DNA from: Rhizomys pruinosus
Lineage: Eukaryota; Chordata; Mammalia; Rodentia; Spalacidae
NCBI GenBank assembly: GCA_009823505.1
Contig: VZQC01010427.1
Location: 122,054-186,053, forward strand
Direction: 5' to 3'
Length of the DNA stretch: 64,000 nucleotides
The first letter of the stretch is position 1, and each line of letters begins with the position of its first letter. The position numbers were made by a program, and so were the translations under genes. Of this stretch, positions 22,716-34,857 are shown in pieces. The notes beneath the pieces were generated by a model. That model had not been told where the DNA came from. It searched no databases and saw nothing but the letters and a program-made list of their open reading frames with translations.

Positions 22716-22937
22716 AATTTTTATTTATTTTTGTTTGATGTGTATGAGTGTTTTGTCTGCATGTATATAAGTGCACTATGTGTCTGCAATGCTGCAAAAG
22801 CCAGAAGAAGGCATTGGATCCCCTGGAACTGGAGTTAGGGGTGGTTGCTAGCTGCCACCTGGGTGCTGGGAACCAAACCCAGATCCTCTGCAAGAGCAAC
22901 CAGGGCTCTTAACTTCTGAGTCATCTCTCCAACCCCT
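22716..22937 (-). mobile_element. Older B3-type SINE
   Basis: Minus-strand SINE reading TGTGTATGAGTG to GAGTCATCTCTCCAACCCC. It has one GGAACTGGAGTT segment and no 17-bp duplication, so it belongs to the older subfamily. Confidence 0.85.
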
Positions 22938-23219
22938 ATATTGATATTTTAAACATTACTTTGTTTTCTAATTTTTGTTTGTATAGAGTAAAGATATTGA
23001 TTTTTGTCTATTGGTCTTAAATTCAATAATCTTATTAAGCTCTCTGATTTCTAATAATTTACCCAAGTGGCTTTGGGTTTTCTCTTTAGACACAGAATCT
23101 GTAAATGATACAGAATTGTTTTTTTCTTTCTAATTCTCACACTATTTCTTTTCTATTTTTGTCTTAGTGCATTGACTAAAACTTCAAGTAAAATGCAGGA
23201 TAGAAATGATAAACACACA

Positions 23220-23965
23220 CACATACACACACTTGGTCAGCCATTTTTGTTGCTACTCTTCTCACAATAGCTGAGAAATGGAAAAAAAAAAGGTAAATGT
23301 CCCTCAATCAATGAATGGACAGCAAAAATGTGGTACATTTACCCTTTGATGTTCTATTCAGTCGCAAAGAAAAAATAAGGCAATAATTTCAGCGATCATT
23401 TCTATAGTATGTTAATAGAGAGTTTTCTCTGACTGTGTAGAGTACCAGAAACCATGAGAAGGAGATATGGCATTCTCTCCTGAGCGTGAAGCCAGCTCTT
23501 GGTGTTGCTTTGCTGTAACTGCCACTTGCCATTGTTGATCATTCTTCTCTCCTTTGGGAGAGTAGAGGGAGAGAATGCAGTCTAAGTGTAAAAAATTAAA
23601 TCATAAAATGTGCATGTAAATTGATGCAAATAGAAACTGTTACATCAAATAGCATAACCCGGGCTCCGAAAAACAAACAATGAGTGTCTTCTCTCATTTG
23701 TGGATCCTAACTCCAAACCATTAGACATGAGTGTAAATCCCGATATAACTGCAGAGGTCAGGAAACTGGAAACTAACCATAGGGTAAAAGAGAAGAAGCA
23801 GTTGAAAAGTGGGGAAGAGTAGAAGTGAAGGTTACTTTAACTGGGTATGGAGGAGGGAGGGGTACACAGGGCCAAATAAAGGAAAGAAGAAATAATTAAG
23901 TGAATTAGAAAAGCAAAGTGAAATATAGTATTTGATAAACCTGCTGAAGAACCTGTATTTTTTTC
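23220..23965 (+). mobile_element. L1 3' end, plus strand, interrupted
   Basis: Matches the generic L1 ORF2 end (CAATGAATGGACAGC, ATGTGGTACATTTACCC, then GTCTTCTCTCATTTGTGGAT and TTTAACTGGGTATGGAG). About 190 bp at 23395-23585 do not fit this pattern and may be an insertion I cannot name. Confidence 0.65.
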
Positions 23966-24289
23966 TAATAGATATTTGGACATTCCTCAAACATCCATTT
24001 TTAGATTGCTATGTTCTCTAGTCCATTCCATTTCTATATGTCCTTTTCCACAAGAAATATTCTGTGTTTCCTACTATATATTATAGTGTAGTTTAGTAAC
24101 AGGTGTTCTAAAAAATGCCCATACTTCCCTTTGTGTTTTTTATGCTGTGTTTAGTCAGAATTGCTAGTCATTTAATATGCATTTTATGTCTACATGATCG
24201 GCTTTTCTCAAGAATGGCATTGGGACTCCCTGAATAAATAATTTAATTACTTTTGAAACTGCTGTGAAAGTGATTGCCACCAAATTTTT

Positions 24290-24485
24290 TTCAACATGTT
24301 CTTTATTGTTATATAGAAGAGCTACTGATATATGATGTTAATATTGTATACTGGTTCTTTGCTAAAATGCATATCAAATCTAAGAATTTTATGAAGTTAT
24401 TAGATTTTCTAAAATTGTGGTCTACTATATATAAATAGGGATTGTTTGCCTTTCTTTTATTTTTGTTGAAATTTTGTGTTTTTTG
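24290..24485 (-). mobile_element. Possible old L1 fragment
   Basis: TTTATTGTTATATAGAAGAGCT resembles the antisense L1 reverse-transcriptase region. Very diverged; low confidence. Confidence 0.3.
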
Positions 24486-24489
24486 TGTA

Positions 24490-25555
24490 ATAGAAATTAA
24501 GAAAATTTAGATCTCTTCCTCTATCCATGCACCGCATATGCCCCCGCTGGATTTCATACATTCTCTCACATATGTTAAGTGCTATATGCTTATGAACTTG
24601 CACAATGGTGATAGCATGCACAACACCCACGCTGCCTTAATCACTCAAAATCCAGCCACAGAATGAGGGAAATGGGCACCAGTTTCCAACTCTACCCTAG
24701 GAACTATTGGTAATAGGAGATTTTTATTATTTATTCATTTTTTATTTTTTATTCATTTTATTATTGTATTCATCATATTTTTACTATTTTGGATGAAACC
24801 AAAAATCTTCCTGTCTTAGTTAATGTAAGATGATGTATTCATTTATCCTACATTATTCGTATGGTTCAAGTTTACTACACACAGTGTGTAAACTGGTAAC
24901 TTCCATATCACATTTCTAGTTGACTGTGGGTTAAGTATCTGTCTGGCTCCTAGTTTCTTCTGTGACTTTTCCCTCTCATTTCAGCACTCACATATTGACT
25001 CCCATGTCAAACTTCTTTACAAGGTGGATAAATCCCAATATTGGAATTTCAGATCTCAAGATACCAAAAACACAACGTCTTAATCTGATAAAATGGGGTT
25101 AGTGTGGTTGCAGTTAGATTTTGGAAAGACCCAGCAATGATATATCTCACTCAATTCTAATTTATAAGCAATAATCTGTTAGTTGAGTTAGGGTCACTGA
25201 AAGTTATGTTGTAAGAAATAATTTGTCCACTTCCCAAATACTAGAGTTCACAGAAAATGGTGGAAATAGAGTGTAATAATTCCCCCCGTCAGGTGTCATT
25301 TTCAACAGGCCCATGTGTAGGTGTCAAACTTCTAATTACTTGAGTGAACATATAAATGAGGAGAATGTCAACTGTTCCATGCTTGAATATTTCTATCTAG
25401 GAATTCACATTTTCTCGCTTTTCAGTTTTTCTTTTCTTTTTACTAAATTGAGTAAAATAAGTGTATGCTGAGATACAATCTCTTCTGTTATTACAACATT
25501 TTATCAGAATATTTTAATTGGATGTGATGTGTCATTTTCACAATATTTTCTTTTT
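24490..25555. other. Unique-looking sequence, no gene seen
   Basis: No exon, RNA gene or clear repeat recognised, apart from a possible old repeat near 24540-24700. Confidence 0.4.
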
Positions 25556-25559
25556 ATTG

Positions 25560-27478
25560 CTTTTTTCATAAAATATTTTATTGATGTTATGTGCATTTCA
25601 TACATCATTGATCAGTCCAGTTTTGACAGATTCCCCTTTGTATGTTTCCCACCCCCACCCCAGTTCCTGAATTCTGCCATACATGTCTTGCAACTATTTC
25701 TCAGACTTTTTAAAGATTTTCTTTCTAGAGGTTGTTCTGTTTTTTTCTTTGTTTGTTTTGTCGTTGTTGTTTTTTTCAGCAGAAATTAACTGTTTTAGTG
25801 AGTTCTTTGACCCAGTCCTTATGTTGGTGTTGTTCCCTCCCATTTTTATTCCTCCAAAATATGCCTATATAAACATCACATATATACCAAAATTATGACC
25901 TCTGAAAATAAGCTGTATGTTAATACCAAAATATGTTTAGGAATTCACATTTATTCCCTTTAATTTTATATTACTTTAAAATATGAATACATATCTTTGC
26001 CCATATATTGTAATTATAAGATCTGAAAATAAGTGGTAAGTTAATTTTAGAGCCTGTTACGGGATTCACATTATAACAGCACAGTTGCCTTCAGATAAAA
26101 AGAAATGCAATGTTAATATTTCTCATCTTGCCTTTCAATTAAGGATTTGGTGCTAGCATCCACAAATGAGGAATACCATTTGTGGTTTGTTTTTCTTGGA
26201 CTGTGTTACTTCACTTAAGCTTCCTGTTCCATCCATTAACCCTGCAAGTTCAAGATGTCATTTTCTTTACTGCTGCATAGAACTCCATTGTGTAGATATG
26301 CCATATTTATCCACTCCTTAGTTGAAAGACATTTGGATTGGTTATAGCTCTTCACTGTTGTGTAGACATCTGCAATAAAAATAGATTGTATGTATCTTTG
26401 TGGTCAGATGACTCTTGTGGGAATATATGCAGGAGTAGTATGACTGGGTCAAATTGTAGGCTCATTTTGAGTCTTTTAAGGGTTCTCTACCCTGCTTTCT
26501 ATAGTGGTTGTAAGAGTTTTCATTCCCCCATCAGTGGATAATTGTTTTTCCTCTCCAGTATTTGGTGTCTTTTGTTTTCTTGATCTTAGCCAGTTTGATC
26601 AGAGTGAGGTGATATCTTAAAGTGGTTTTAAATTGCATTTCCTTAATTATTAATGATGTTGAACACTTTCTAAGATGTTTCTCAGTCATCTTTACTTCCT
26701 CACTAATGAAATCACTGTTCAGCTCTTTACTCCATCTTTTGAGGGGATCATGTGTTTTCTTGTTTTTATATTTGTTTGTTTTTTGAGTACTTTATATATT
26801 CTGAATGTTAATGCTCTGTCAGACATATTATATTCTGTGGGTTTTCTCTTCACTTTATTGATTGTTTCTTTGCTGAACAGAAGATTTTGAGTTAAATAAG
26901 TTCACGCTTTTGCAATTGTTGACATTATGTCCTGCGCACAGCTTCTGTTTGATTAAAAAAAGTCTAAACATTGGCAGCATCCTACCAGACATAGTCATAT
27001 GTCTGGTAGGATGCTGCCAATGTTTTCTTCTATCACGTTCAGAATTCCAGGTTTCATGTTGAGGTCTTTGATCCATTTGGAGTTGAAATTTGTACAGTGT
27101 GAAAGGTAGGGGCATAACTTTTTTCTTCTACAAATGATGATTCAGTATTACTAGAACCATTTGCTGAAGATGTCATCTTTCACCACTGAGTCATTTGGCT
27201 CCTTTATCAAATATGAGGTGGTTGAAACTGTATGAGCTCAATTTTGAATCTTCAATTTCATTCCAATTGTCAATGGGTATGTTTTCATGCCACTACCAGG
27301 CTGTCTTAATGACTCTAGCCCTGAAATATAATTTGAAGTCTGGTAAAGTGATCCCACCCTGTATTATACTTTTGCTCATGGTGGCTTTAGCTGTTTGGTG
27401 TCTTTTGATTTTCCATAGGAATTTAAGGATATTTTTTGAAGGCTGTGAAGTAACTCATTCTGATTTTTAATTGGTATT
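25560..27478 (-). mobile_element. L1 LINE, 3' part (outer, older element)
   Basis: Minus-strand L1 from its 3' UTR (A-rich end near 25560, pyrimidine tract 25645-25665) through the ORF2 C-terminus to the region just before reverse transcriptase, stopping near 27478. The same L1 order resumes about 145 bp further on at 30171-33893, so the two parts are probably one element split by the younger L1 at 27525-30125. Frames are broken throughout. It contains the perfect hairpin 26966-27025. Confidence 0.8.
26966..27025. repeat. Perfect 28-bp inverted repeat with 4-nt loop
   Basis: Arms 26966-26993 and 26998-27025 are perfect reverse complements around GTCA. The right arm is normal L1 sequence (compare GTTGCTGCCAACTTTTTC at 12762-12779). 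The left arm has no place in the L1 and appears to be an inverted copy of the right. Confidence 0.95.
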
Positions 27479-27524
27479 CCATGAACAAAAAAAAAAAAAA
27501 TATATATCAATCAGCTTTAAAAAA

Positions 27525-30125
27525 AAAGAAAATTTTATTTTTTTAAACTTTTTTCATCCATAATTTATTATAATATCTATATATACTCTCTATATATATA
27601 CATATAATCATATATACTTTGTACAAGATTATCAAATCTAGACCCATGTCCCTACCCTATCCCCCACCCCACCAGAGCTCATGTATTCTGCTAAACATGC
27701 TTTTCATCTCTTTCTCAGTCTTTCTCAAAATTTTCCTTGTGGAAGTTGAATGTTTTGAGCAGAAGTTCAAGGTTTCAGTCAGTTCTTTGATGCAGTCCTT
27801 TCTGTTTGTTGTTGTTGTTGTTGTTGTTTCCAATATGTGTTACTCCCAACTGCTTGGACAAAAGCTCAAAGGGCTGTGCACAAGAAATATGTACAACGAG
27901 GTAATTGGGACTAGTATCCACAGATGAGGGATACCATTCGTCATTTGATCTTCTGGGACTGTGTAACTTCATTCAGCATGATGTCTTCTAGCTCCAGACA
28001 TTTTCCTGCAAAGCTCATGATGTCATCTTTCTTTTACTTTTTTTTTTGTTGTTGTTGTCTTTTCGTTGCGAGGTCTCCCTGTAGCCCCAGCTGTCCTGGA
28101 ACTCACTCTGTACACCAGGCTGGCCTTGAAATCACAAAGATCCGCCTGCCTCTGCCTCCCAAGTGCTAGCATTAAAGGCATGCAGCACCACGTCTGGCGA
28201 TGTCATCTTTCTTTACTGCTTCATAGAACTCCATTATGTAGATGTACCACATTTTCTCTACCCACTCGTCAGTTGAGAGGCATTTGGGTTGATTCCAGCT
28301 CCTTGCTATTGTGAAGAGAGCTGAAACAAACATGGCTGTGCATTTATCTCTGTGGTGGGGTGAGACTTGAACATACATGCCTAGGAGTGGTATGGCTGGG
28401 TCGGGTTGCAAGTTCATTCCAAGTCTTCCAAGGGTACTCCACATGGCTTTCCATAGTGGCTGTACAAGTTTACATTCCCACCAGCAGTGGATGAGTGTTC
28501 CCATTTGCCCACATCTTCTCCAGCACTTGGTATCACTTGTTTTCTTGATCCTAGCCAGGCTTATTAGAGTAAGATGATATCTTAAAGGGTTTTGATTTGC
28601 ATTTCCTTAATGATTAGTGATGTTGAACACTTCTTAAGATGTTTCCTAGCCATCTCTAATTCCTCACTGGTGAAGTCTCTGTTCAGCTCTTTGCTCCATC
28701 TATTGAGTGGATCATTTGATTTCTTTCTTGTTTTTTGAGTAGTTTATATATTCTGGAAATCAACGCTTTGTCAGATGTTTCTGCAGTGAAGATTTCCTCC
28801 CACTCTGTGGGATTTCTCTTCACTTCCTTGATTCCTTTGATGTACAGAAGCTTTTGAGTTTAATGAGGTCCCATTTGTCAATTGTCGACCTTAATTCTTG
28901 CACAGCTGCTCTCTGATTTAGGAAGTCTTTTCCTAGCCTATGTTGTGTAGTTGCTTCCAACTTTTTCTTCTATCACCTTCAGAGTTTGGAGTTTCATGTT
29001 GAGGTCTTTAATCCATCTAGAGTTGACTTTTGTACAGGGTGAGAGGTAGGGGTTTAATTTCATTCTTCTACAACTGGTGATCCAGTTTTGCCAACACCAC
29101 TTGCTGAAGATGCTGTCTTTTTTCCATTGTGTCTTCTTGTCACCCTTGTCAATTATGAGATGGATGAAAATGTATGCACTCAAGTTTGGATCTTCACTTT
29201 TGTTCCATTGGTCAACAGGTCTGTTTTTGTGCCAGTACCAGGCTGTTCCTATGACTATAGCCCTGGAGTATAGTTTGAAGTCTTGTATAGAGATCCACCC
29301 TGTGTTGCTTTTTTTCACTCAGGGTTGTTTCTGCTATTTGGGGTCTTTTGTTTTTCCAAATGAATTTAAGGACTTTTTTTTCCAAGCCTGTGAAGAAACT
29401 CGGGGATTTTAATTAGGATTGTGTTAAATCTTTACAAGAATTTGGGTAGAATGGACATTTTTACGTTAATTTTCCCAGTCCATAAGCATGGGAGGTTTTC
29501 CATCTTCTGATGTCTTCTTCAATTTCTTTCTTTAATGGTTTAAAATTTTTGTTGTAGAGATCTTTGGTGTCTTTGGTTAGGTTTATTCCTAGGTATTTTA
29601 TTGTTTTTGAGGCTACTGTGAGTGGGAAGGTCTCCTTGAATTGATTCTCCAGTTGCTTGTTGTTGGTGTAAAGAAAGGCCACTGATTTTTTTTTTTTTTT
29701 GGTTAATTTTGTATCCTGCCACTTTGCTGAAGCTGTTAATCGTTTCTATGAGTTTTCCGGTAGCGTTTTTAGCATCCCTTAAGTAAACATCATATCATCA
29801 GCAAAACAGAATAGCTTGACTTCCTCTTTTCCAATTAGTACTCCTTTAATTTCCCTTTCTTGCCTTATTGCTCTAGCAAGTTTTTCAAGCACTATATTGA
29901 AGAGTAGTGGTGACAGGGGGCAGCCTTGCTGAGTTCCAACCTTTAAAGGGAATGTTCCTGTCGTTTCCCCATTTAGGATGATATTGGGTGTGGGTTTCCT
30001 GTATATGGCTTTGATTACATTGAGGAATGATCCCTCCAATCCAATTCCCTGTAGGGCTTTAAGTATGAAGGGATGCTGGATTTTGTCAAAGGCTTTTTCA
30101 GTGGACTTTCCCTCTTTTGATATCA
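27525..30125 (-). mobile_element. L1 LINE, 5'-truncated, younger, nested
   Basis: Minus-strand L1 with 3' UTR (27525-27930), the cysteine-rich ORF2 C-terminus (GTLIHCWWECKLVQPLW and PDPAIPLLGMY, 28172-28504), the connection region (29461-29682) and reverse transcriptase with [15 protein letters not shown] and the FADD catalytic motif (29779-30126). It breaks off near 30125 at [11 protein letters not shown], upstream of which the endonuclease and ORF1 are missing. Longer frames than in its neighbours suggest it is younger. It is bounded on both sides by an older L1. ORF2 is still interrupted by frameshifts and a B1. Confidence 0.88.
28039..28198 (-). mobile_element. B1 SINE inside L1
   Basis: Minus-strand B1 flanked by GATGTCATCTTTCTTTTACT (28019-28038) and GATGTCATCTTTCTTTACT (28199-28217), a nearly perfect target duplication of L1 ORF2 sequence. 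Confidence 0.95.
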
Positions 30126-32369
30126 TCTTAAATCTCGTTATTCAAGGGTTTATTTTTTGTTGTTGTTGTTGAGATATTTGGTGTCTTTGATTAGGCTTGT
30201 TCCTAGGTATTTTATTTATTTATTTTTGAGGCTATTGTGAGTGGGAAGTTCTCATTATAATACTGCTGTAGTTGCTAGTTGTTGGTGTAAAGAAAGGTTA
30301 ATGATTTTTCCAGATTAATTTTATATTCGGACAATTTATTGAAACTCATAATTGTTTATAAGAGTTTTTGCTGAAGTTTTTATCATATCATGTTCAACAA
30401 GAGATAGATTGACTTTCCCTTTTCCATCTAGTACTCCTTTAATTTCCCTTTTTTGCCTTTTTGCCATAGCAAGCATTTCAAGCACTATATTGAAGAGGAG
30501 TGGTGATGGGGAATGACATGCTGGCTTTAAGGAGAACACTTCTAACTTTTTTCCATTTAGGATGATGTTGGCAGTGGGTTTGATGTATAAGGCTTTGGTT
30601 ATATTGAGGAACATTCCCTCCAGTCCAATTCCCTCTATAACTTTAGCCATGAAGGGATGCTGTATCTTGTCAAAGCATTTTCTGCCTAAATTGGGATAAT
30701 TGTGTGATTTTTGTTTTTCAGTCCATTTATGTCTTTTATGATATTTATTTATTTACAAATTTTGAACCATCCCTGCAACTCTTGAATTAATCCAACTTGT
30801 ACCTGATGGATTATCTTTTGGATGTGTGCCTGTGTGCAATTTGCAATATTTTATTGAGAATTTTTGCATCTTTGTTCATTAATAAGATGGGTCTATAGTT
30901 TTCTTTTTTGGTTGTGTCTTTGCCTAGTTTTGATGTTAGTCTGATGATGGTTTCATAGAAGCAATTTGGGAGATTTCCCTCTGTTTGTATTCTTCTGAGC
31001 AGCCTGAATAATAATGGTTATAAGACCTCTTTAATCATTCTGTAGAATTCTACTCTGAAACCATCTTGGCACGAGTGTCTTTTTTTTTTTTTTTTTTAGT
31101 TGGGAGGGTTTTATTACATTTTCAATTTCCACAACTATTATGGATATGTTTAAGCTGCCAGTCTCTTCTTGGTTAAGCTTTGGTGATTTTCGGGGTTTCA
31201 GATGTTCATCCATTTCTCTTAAACTTTCAAACTTAGTGGAGTATATGTCTCTGAAGTATTCTCATATAATTGGATGTTTTCTTGGTCTGTTGTGATGTTT
31301 TCCCTTTTGTCATGAATTCTATTGATTTAGAGTGGCTCTTTCTTTGTTTTGGTTAACTGGGCTAGAGGTCTGTCTATATTGTTTATCCTTTCAAAAAACC
31401 AGTTTTGAACCAACTGATTCTTTGTATTAATATCTTTGTTTCTATTTCATTGAATTCTACTCTGATTTTTTTCTTTTCTTCCTGTCTTTTGGGTTTAGTG
31501 TTCATATTTTGTTGAGTCTCACGTGTTTTTAGCTGCAGTGTTAGATCATTTCTTTGTTCCATTTTTCTAATGTGGTCACATAGGGCTATAAATTCCCCTC
31601 ATAGGACTGCCTTTAAAGTATCCCACAGGTTTTGTGAGCTATATTTTCTTTTTCATTTATTTCTGGGAATACTTTTATTTCCCTCTTTATTTCTTTCCAA
31701 ACCCATTCATTATTTAGGAGTATGTTGTTTAGTCTCCATATGTTCTTGTAGATAGTAGGGATTATTCTGGTGTTGATATTGAGATTTATTGCACTGTGGT
31801 CAGATAGAATGCATAAAATGATTACAATCCTTTTTTATTTCTTGAGGTTTCTTTTGTGTCCCAATATGTGGTCAATTTTGGAGAATGTCCCATCATGTGC
31901 TGAGTAGATATTATATTCTCTGTTGTTTGGGTGCAATATTCGGTAGATGTCTGTGAAGTACATTTAGTGTATTGTATTTTTTTCTTCGATGTCTCTCTGT
32001 TTATTTTTTGTCCAGTTGATCTACCCAGGGGATTAGTGGGGTATTGAAGTCTCCCACTATACTAATAGAGTGATTAATCTCTGTCTTGAGGTCCTGTATA
32101 ATTCTGTTTATAAAGTTCAGTACACCAGAGTTTGCTGCATAAAGACTTACATTTGTGAAATTTTCAGGGTTAATTGTTCCTTTGATAATGATATAGTGGC
32201 CCTCTTTGTCTCTTCTGATTAATTTTACTCTAAGGTCTATTTTGTCTGATATTAGAATAGCAAATCCTTCTTGCTTTTTAATACCATTTGATTGTAATAT
32301 TATTTTCCATCCTTTCACTTTAAGTTGATGTCTGTCCTCAAAGATGAGATTTGTTTCTTTAAGGTAGCA

Positions 32370-32605
32370 TAGATGGCCTAGTGATTAAGAGTGCCTACTG
32401 CTTTTACAGAGGACCCAGGTTCGATCCCCAGCACCCACATGGTGGCTGAGAACCGTCTGAAACTCCAATTCCAGGAGAACTCCAGTTCCAGGGGAATCCA
32501 ACACCCTCTTCTGACCTCCGCGGCATTGCCCGACACGGGTGCACAAACCTGCATGCAGACAGTACATTCATACACATACAGAAATAAATTTTAAAAATTT
32601 TAAAA
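32370..32605 (+). mobile_element. B2/B3-type SINE with 17-bp duplication
   Basis: Plus-strand copy with box B GGTTCGATCCC, flanked by AGGTAGCATAGATGG on the left and AGATAGCATATAGATGG on the right, that is, L1 target sequence duplicated. Confidence 0.93.
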
Positions 32606-32664
32606 AAGATAGCATATAGATGGATTCTGTTTCCAAGTCTATTCTTACAGTCTATGCATTTTGT

Positions 32665-32932
32665 TTTTTTTTAATATTTTTTTTCTTTTTTTTAATTTAA
32701 TTTTATTTATTTCTGCATGTGTATGAATGTACTGTCTGCATGCAGGTTTGTGCACCCGTGTCGTGCAATGCCGCGGAGGTCAGAAGAGGGTCTCAGATTC
32801 CCCTGGAACTGGAGTTCTCCTGGAATTGGAGTTTCAGACAGTTTTTGGCCGCCATGTGGGTGCTGGGGATCGAACCTGGGTCCTCTGCAAGAGTGGTCGG
32901 CGCTCTTAACCACTAGGCCATCTTTCCAGCCC
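32665..32932 (-). mobile_element. B2/B3-type SINE with perfect target duplication
   Basis: Minus-strand copy. CAGTCTATGCATTTTG occurs at 32649-32664 and again at 32933-32948, a perfect 16-bp duplication. It has the internal 17-bp duplication. It lies only ~60 bp from the plus-strand copy at 32370. Confidence 0.96.
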
Positions 32933-33907
32933 CAGTCTATGCATTTTGATTAGGAAGTTTAGACCATTAAGTTTTAGGTCATTAATTGAGAGATGTGTGT
33001 TGCTTCCTTTCACTATATTTTTATTTGCATTCTTGATCTAGGTTTGCATTTCTGTTGTTATGCTTTTATTAATTTCTTCTTTATTTACTTGGGCCTAGTT
33101 GCTCCTTACCCCTGTTCTTTGAATTCCTTGGAGTATATTCTGAAATGTTGGTTTTCTTGACATGTATTCTTTCATCTTGTTTATGCCAGGAAAGATTTTT
33201 TTCTTCCTCCTTCAACTATAATCGACATTTTTGCTGAGTATAGTAATCTGGCTTGGTATCAAAAGTCTTTTAGTACAGGGACTATTTTGGTTCACATTCT
33301 TATTGCTTTCTTTATTTGGACTGAAAGTTTGGCTGTTATTCTTATGGGTTTCCACTTATATGAACCTTGTTGCTTTCCTCTCATGGTGTTTCGTATTTTC
33401 TTTTCGTTTTGAGCATCTAGCATTTTAACTATGATATGGCATGGGGAACTTCTTTTCTGGTCTTGTCTATTTGGTGTTCTATGTGCTTATTGTATTAGTA
33501 TGGGTTTTTCTTTTTTCAATCGGGGAAATTTTCTTCTATTATTCTGTTGAAGATCTGATCAATATTATTGTCTGGGGTTTCTTATTCCTCTATACCTATG
33601 ATTTGGAAGTTTGGGCTTTTCATAGTGGCCCATATTTCCTGGTTGTTCCAATCTGTGTTTGTTTGTTTGTTTGTTTGTTTTTATTTTCATAATCTGTACT
33701 TTAGCATTCTAGTTGTCCCATGTTATCCTCCAAGTCTGATATTATTTTTTCTGCTTCATCCATTCTGCTTCTAAGTCTCCTTCCCATTCTTTCCTGTTGA
33801 ATGGATGAGTGTTCAGTATCCCTTTTTATTTCATCCTTGATTTCTTTATCATTTCCTCTTCCTTTTGGAGCTTGTCATTCTCTTTTTATAGCTCCTTGTT
33901 GATAGCT

Positions 33908-34365
33908 TGTGTCCAGCCTTCGAAGATGGTCTTCCCCTATGGACCAGAGCTGGCAGCTTCCTGGGACTGCAAGCTCCCAGGTCATTCCAGCCAGCTGGCT
34001 CGCAACCTGGTTCTTAATCCTGGTAGAGAGGGGGAGGAGGGATGAAGTGAAGCCTGGTGGGGAGAAAAAGAACAAAGAAGGTATGGATTCAAAGAGACCA
34101 GGAGAAATTCCATGAGGGAATAACTCAGTTTTATTAATGTAATCCATGGTATTTATACTGCACCTTGTGGGGGCATACAGGATTTCACACTATATACTAT
34201 AGATCACTACAGGAATGTGACAATGCTTTGTCCAATGCATCAAAGACAGTTGGCACCAGGCAGGATTCAAAGGCAAGCAGGTTGATCAGCAGGACTCCAG
34301 CTTGAGGGCTGGGATGGGGGGAGCTGCTGACTTCCTAAATGCTTCCGCCAAATGGAATCCCTACA
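33908..34365 (-). mobile_element. LTR of an endogenous retrovirus-like element
   Basis: On the minus strand the sequence begins TGTAGGGATTCC, directly after a polypurine tract (AAAAGGAAAATGGGGGA, plus-strand 34366-34382), as expected for the start of a 3' LTR. It contains a TATA-like GTATAAATACC (plus 34146-34160), an AATAAA-type signal (near 34130) and ends in CACA at 33908. Length about 458 bp. No matching second LTR is visible. Family not determined. Confidence 0.65.
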
Positions 34366-34857
34366 TCCCCCATTTTCCTTTTTATTAAAAAGGCTCTCTT
34401 GTCACTTATTATTATTATTATTATTATTATTATTNAAAAAACGGTAATGCATCTGAGTTAAATGGAGATATAATTCGCTGTTGTCCACATTTGTTTTACA
34501 TAAAATCTGTAGAGAAATAAACTTTGGGATCGGCACATACAAATTCTCTATAATTTCTCTGTTGTCAGCTATCACCTTGTAAGCATTCTCTTTAAGATGA
34601 TTTAACGTAAAAATAGTTTGCTTCCCAGTTAATCATATATAGTCACCCAAAACAACATGGGTGAATTTGATGAAATCTGTGCCATGATTCCACCCTACAG
34701 TTATGTATGAATACAACTGTCTTCTGGAGACTCATGGGTTAAAAAACAAAAAAAAAGGGGGGGGGGGTACCGACAGACATGAAAACCTTTTCGTCAAAAC
34801 CTTGCAATTCAAATCTAAAACTAACTACGGGAAAAGATTTGTTTGTTCCAACAGGAC
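34366..34857 (-). other. LTR-element internal remnant or unassigned; N at 34435
   Basis: It begins with the polypurine tract, then a (TTA)n run (34409-34434) ending in an N. The rest has short frames only, and a G run (34757-34767) follows an A run. It could be the 3' internal part of the LTR element, but no motif proves it. Confidence 0.4.

Larger units (their letters stand above)
21960..23210 (-). mobile_element. Old L1 ORF2 remnant
   Basis: On the minus strand the order follows the ORF2 C-terminal half: the piece near 21990-22080, the CCACCATTTATT piece near 22300, then a reverse-transcriptase-region piece at 22950-23210 (AAACTTCAAGTAAAATGC). It is heavily mutated and interrupted by an AT repeat with an N and by a SINE. 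Confidence 0.6.
30171..33893 (-). mobile_element. L1 LINE, 5' part (outer, older element)
   Basis: Resumes the L1 at the reverse-transcriptase region (30171-31000), passes through the endonuclease, where GDFNTPL (active-site Asp and Asn) is present within 32001-32318, and continues through the ORF1 C-terminal region (33100-33250) into antisense ORF1 coiled-coil sequence (33500-33893). Two SINEs lie inside. An LTR follows directly at 33908. Multiple stops; not functional. Confidence 0.85.
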
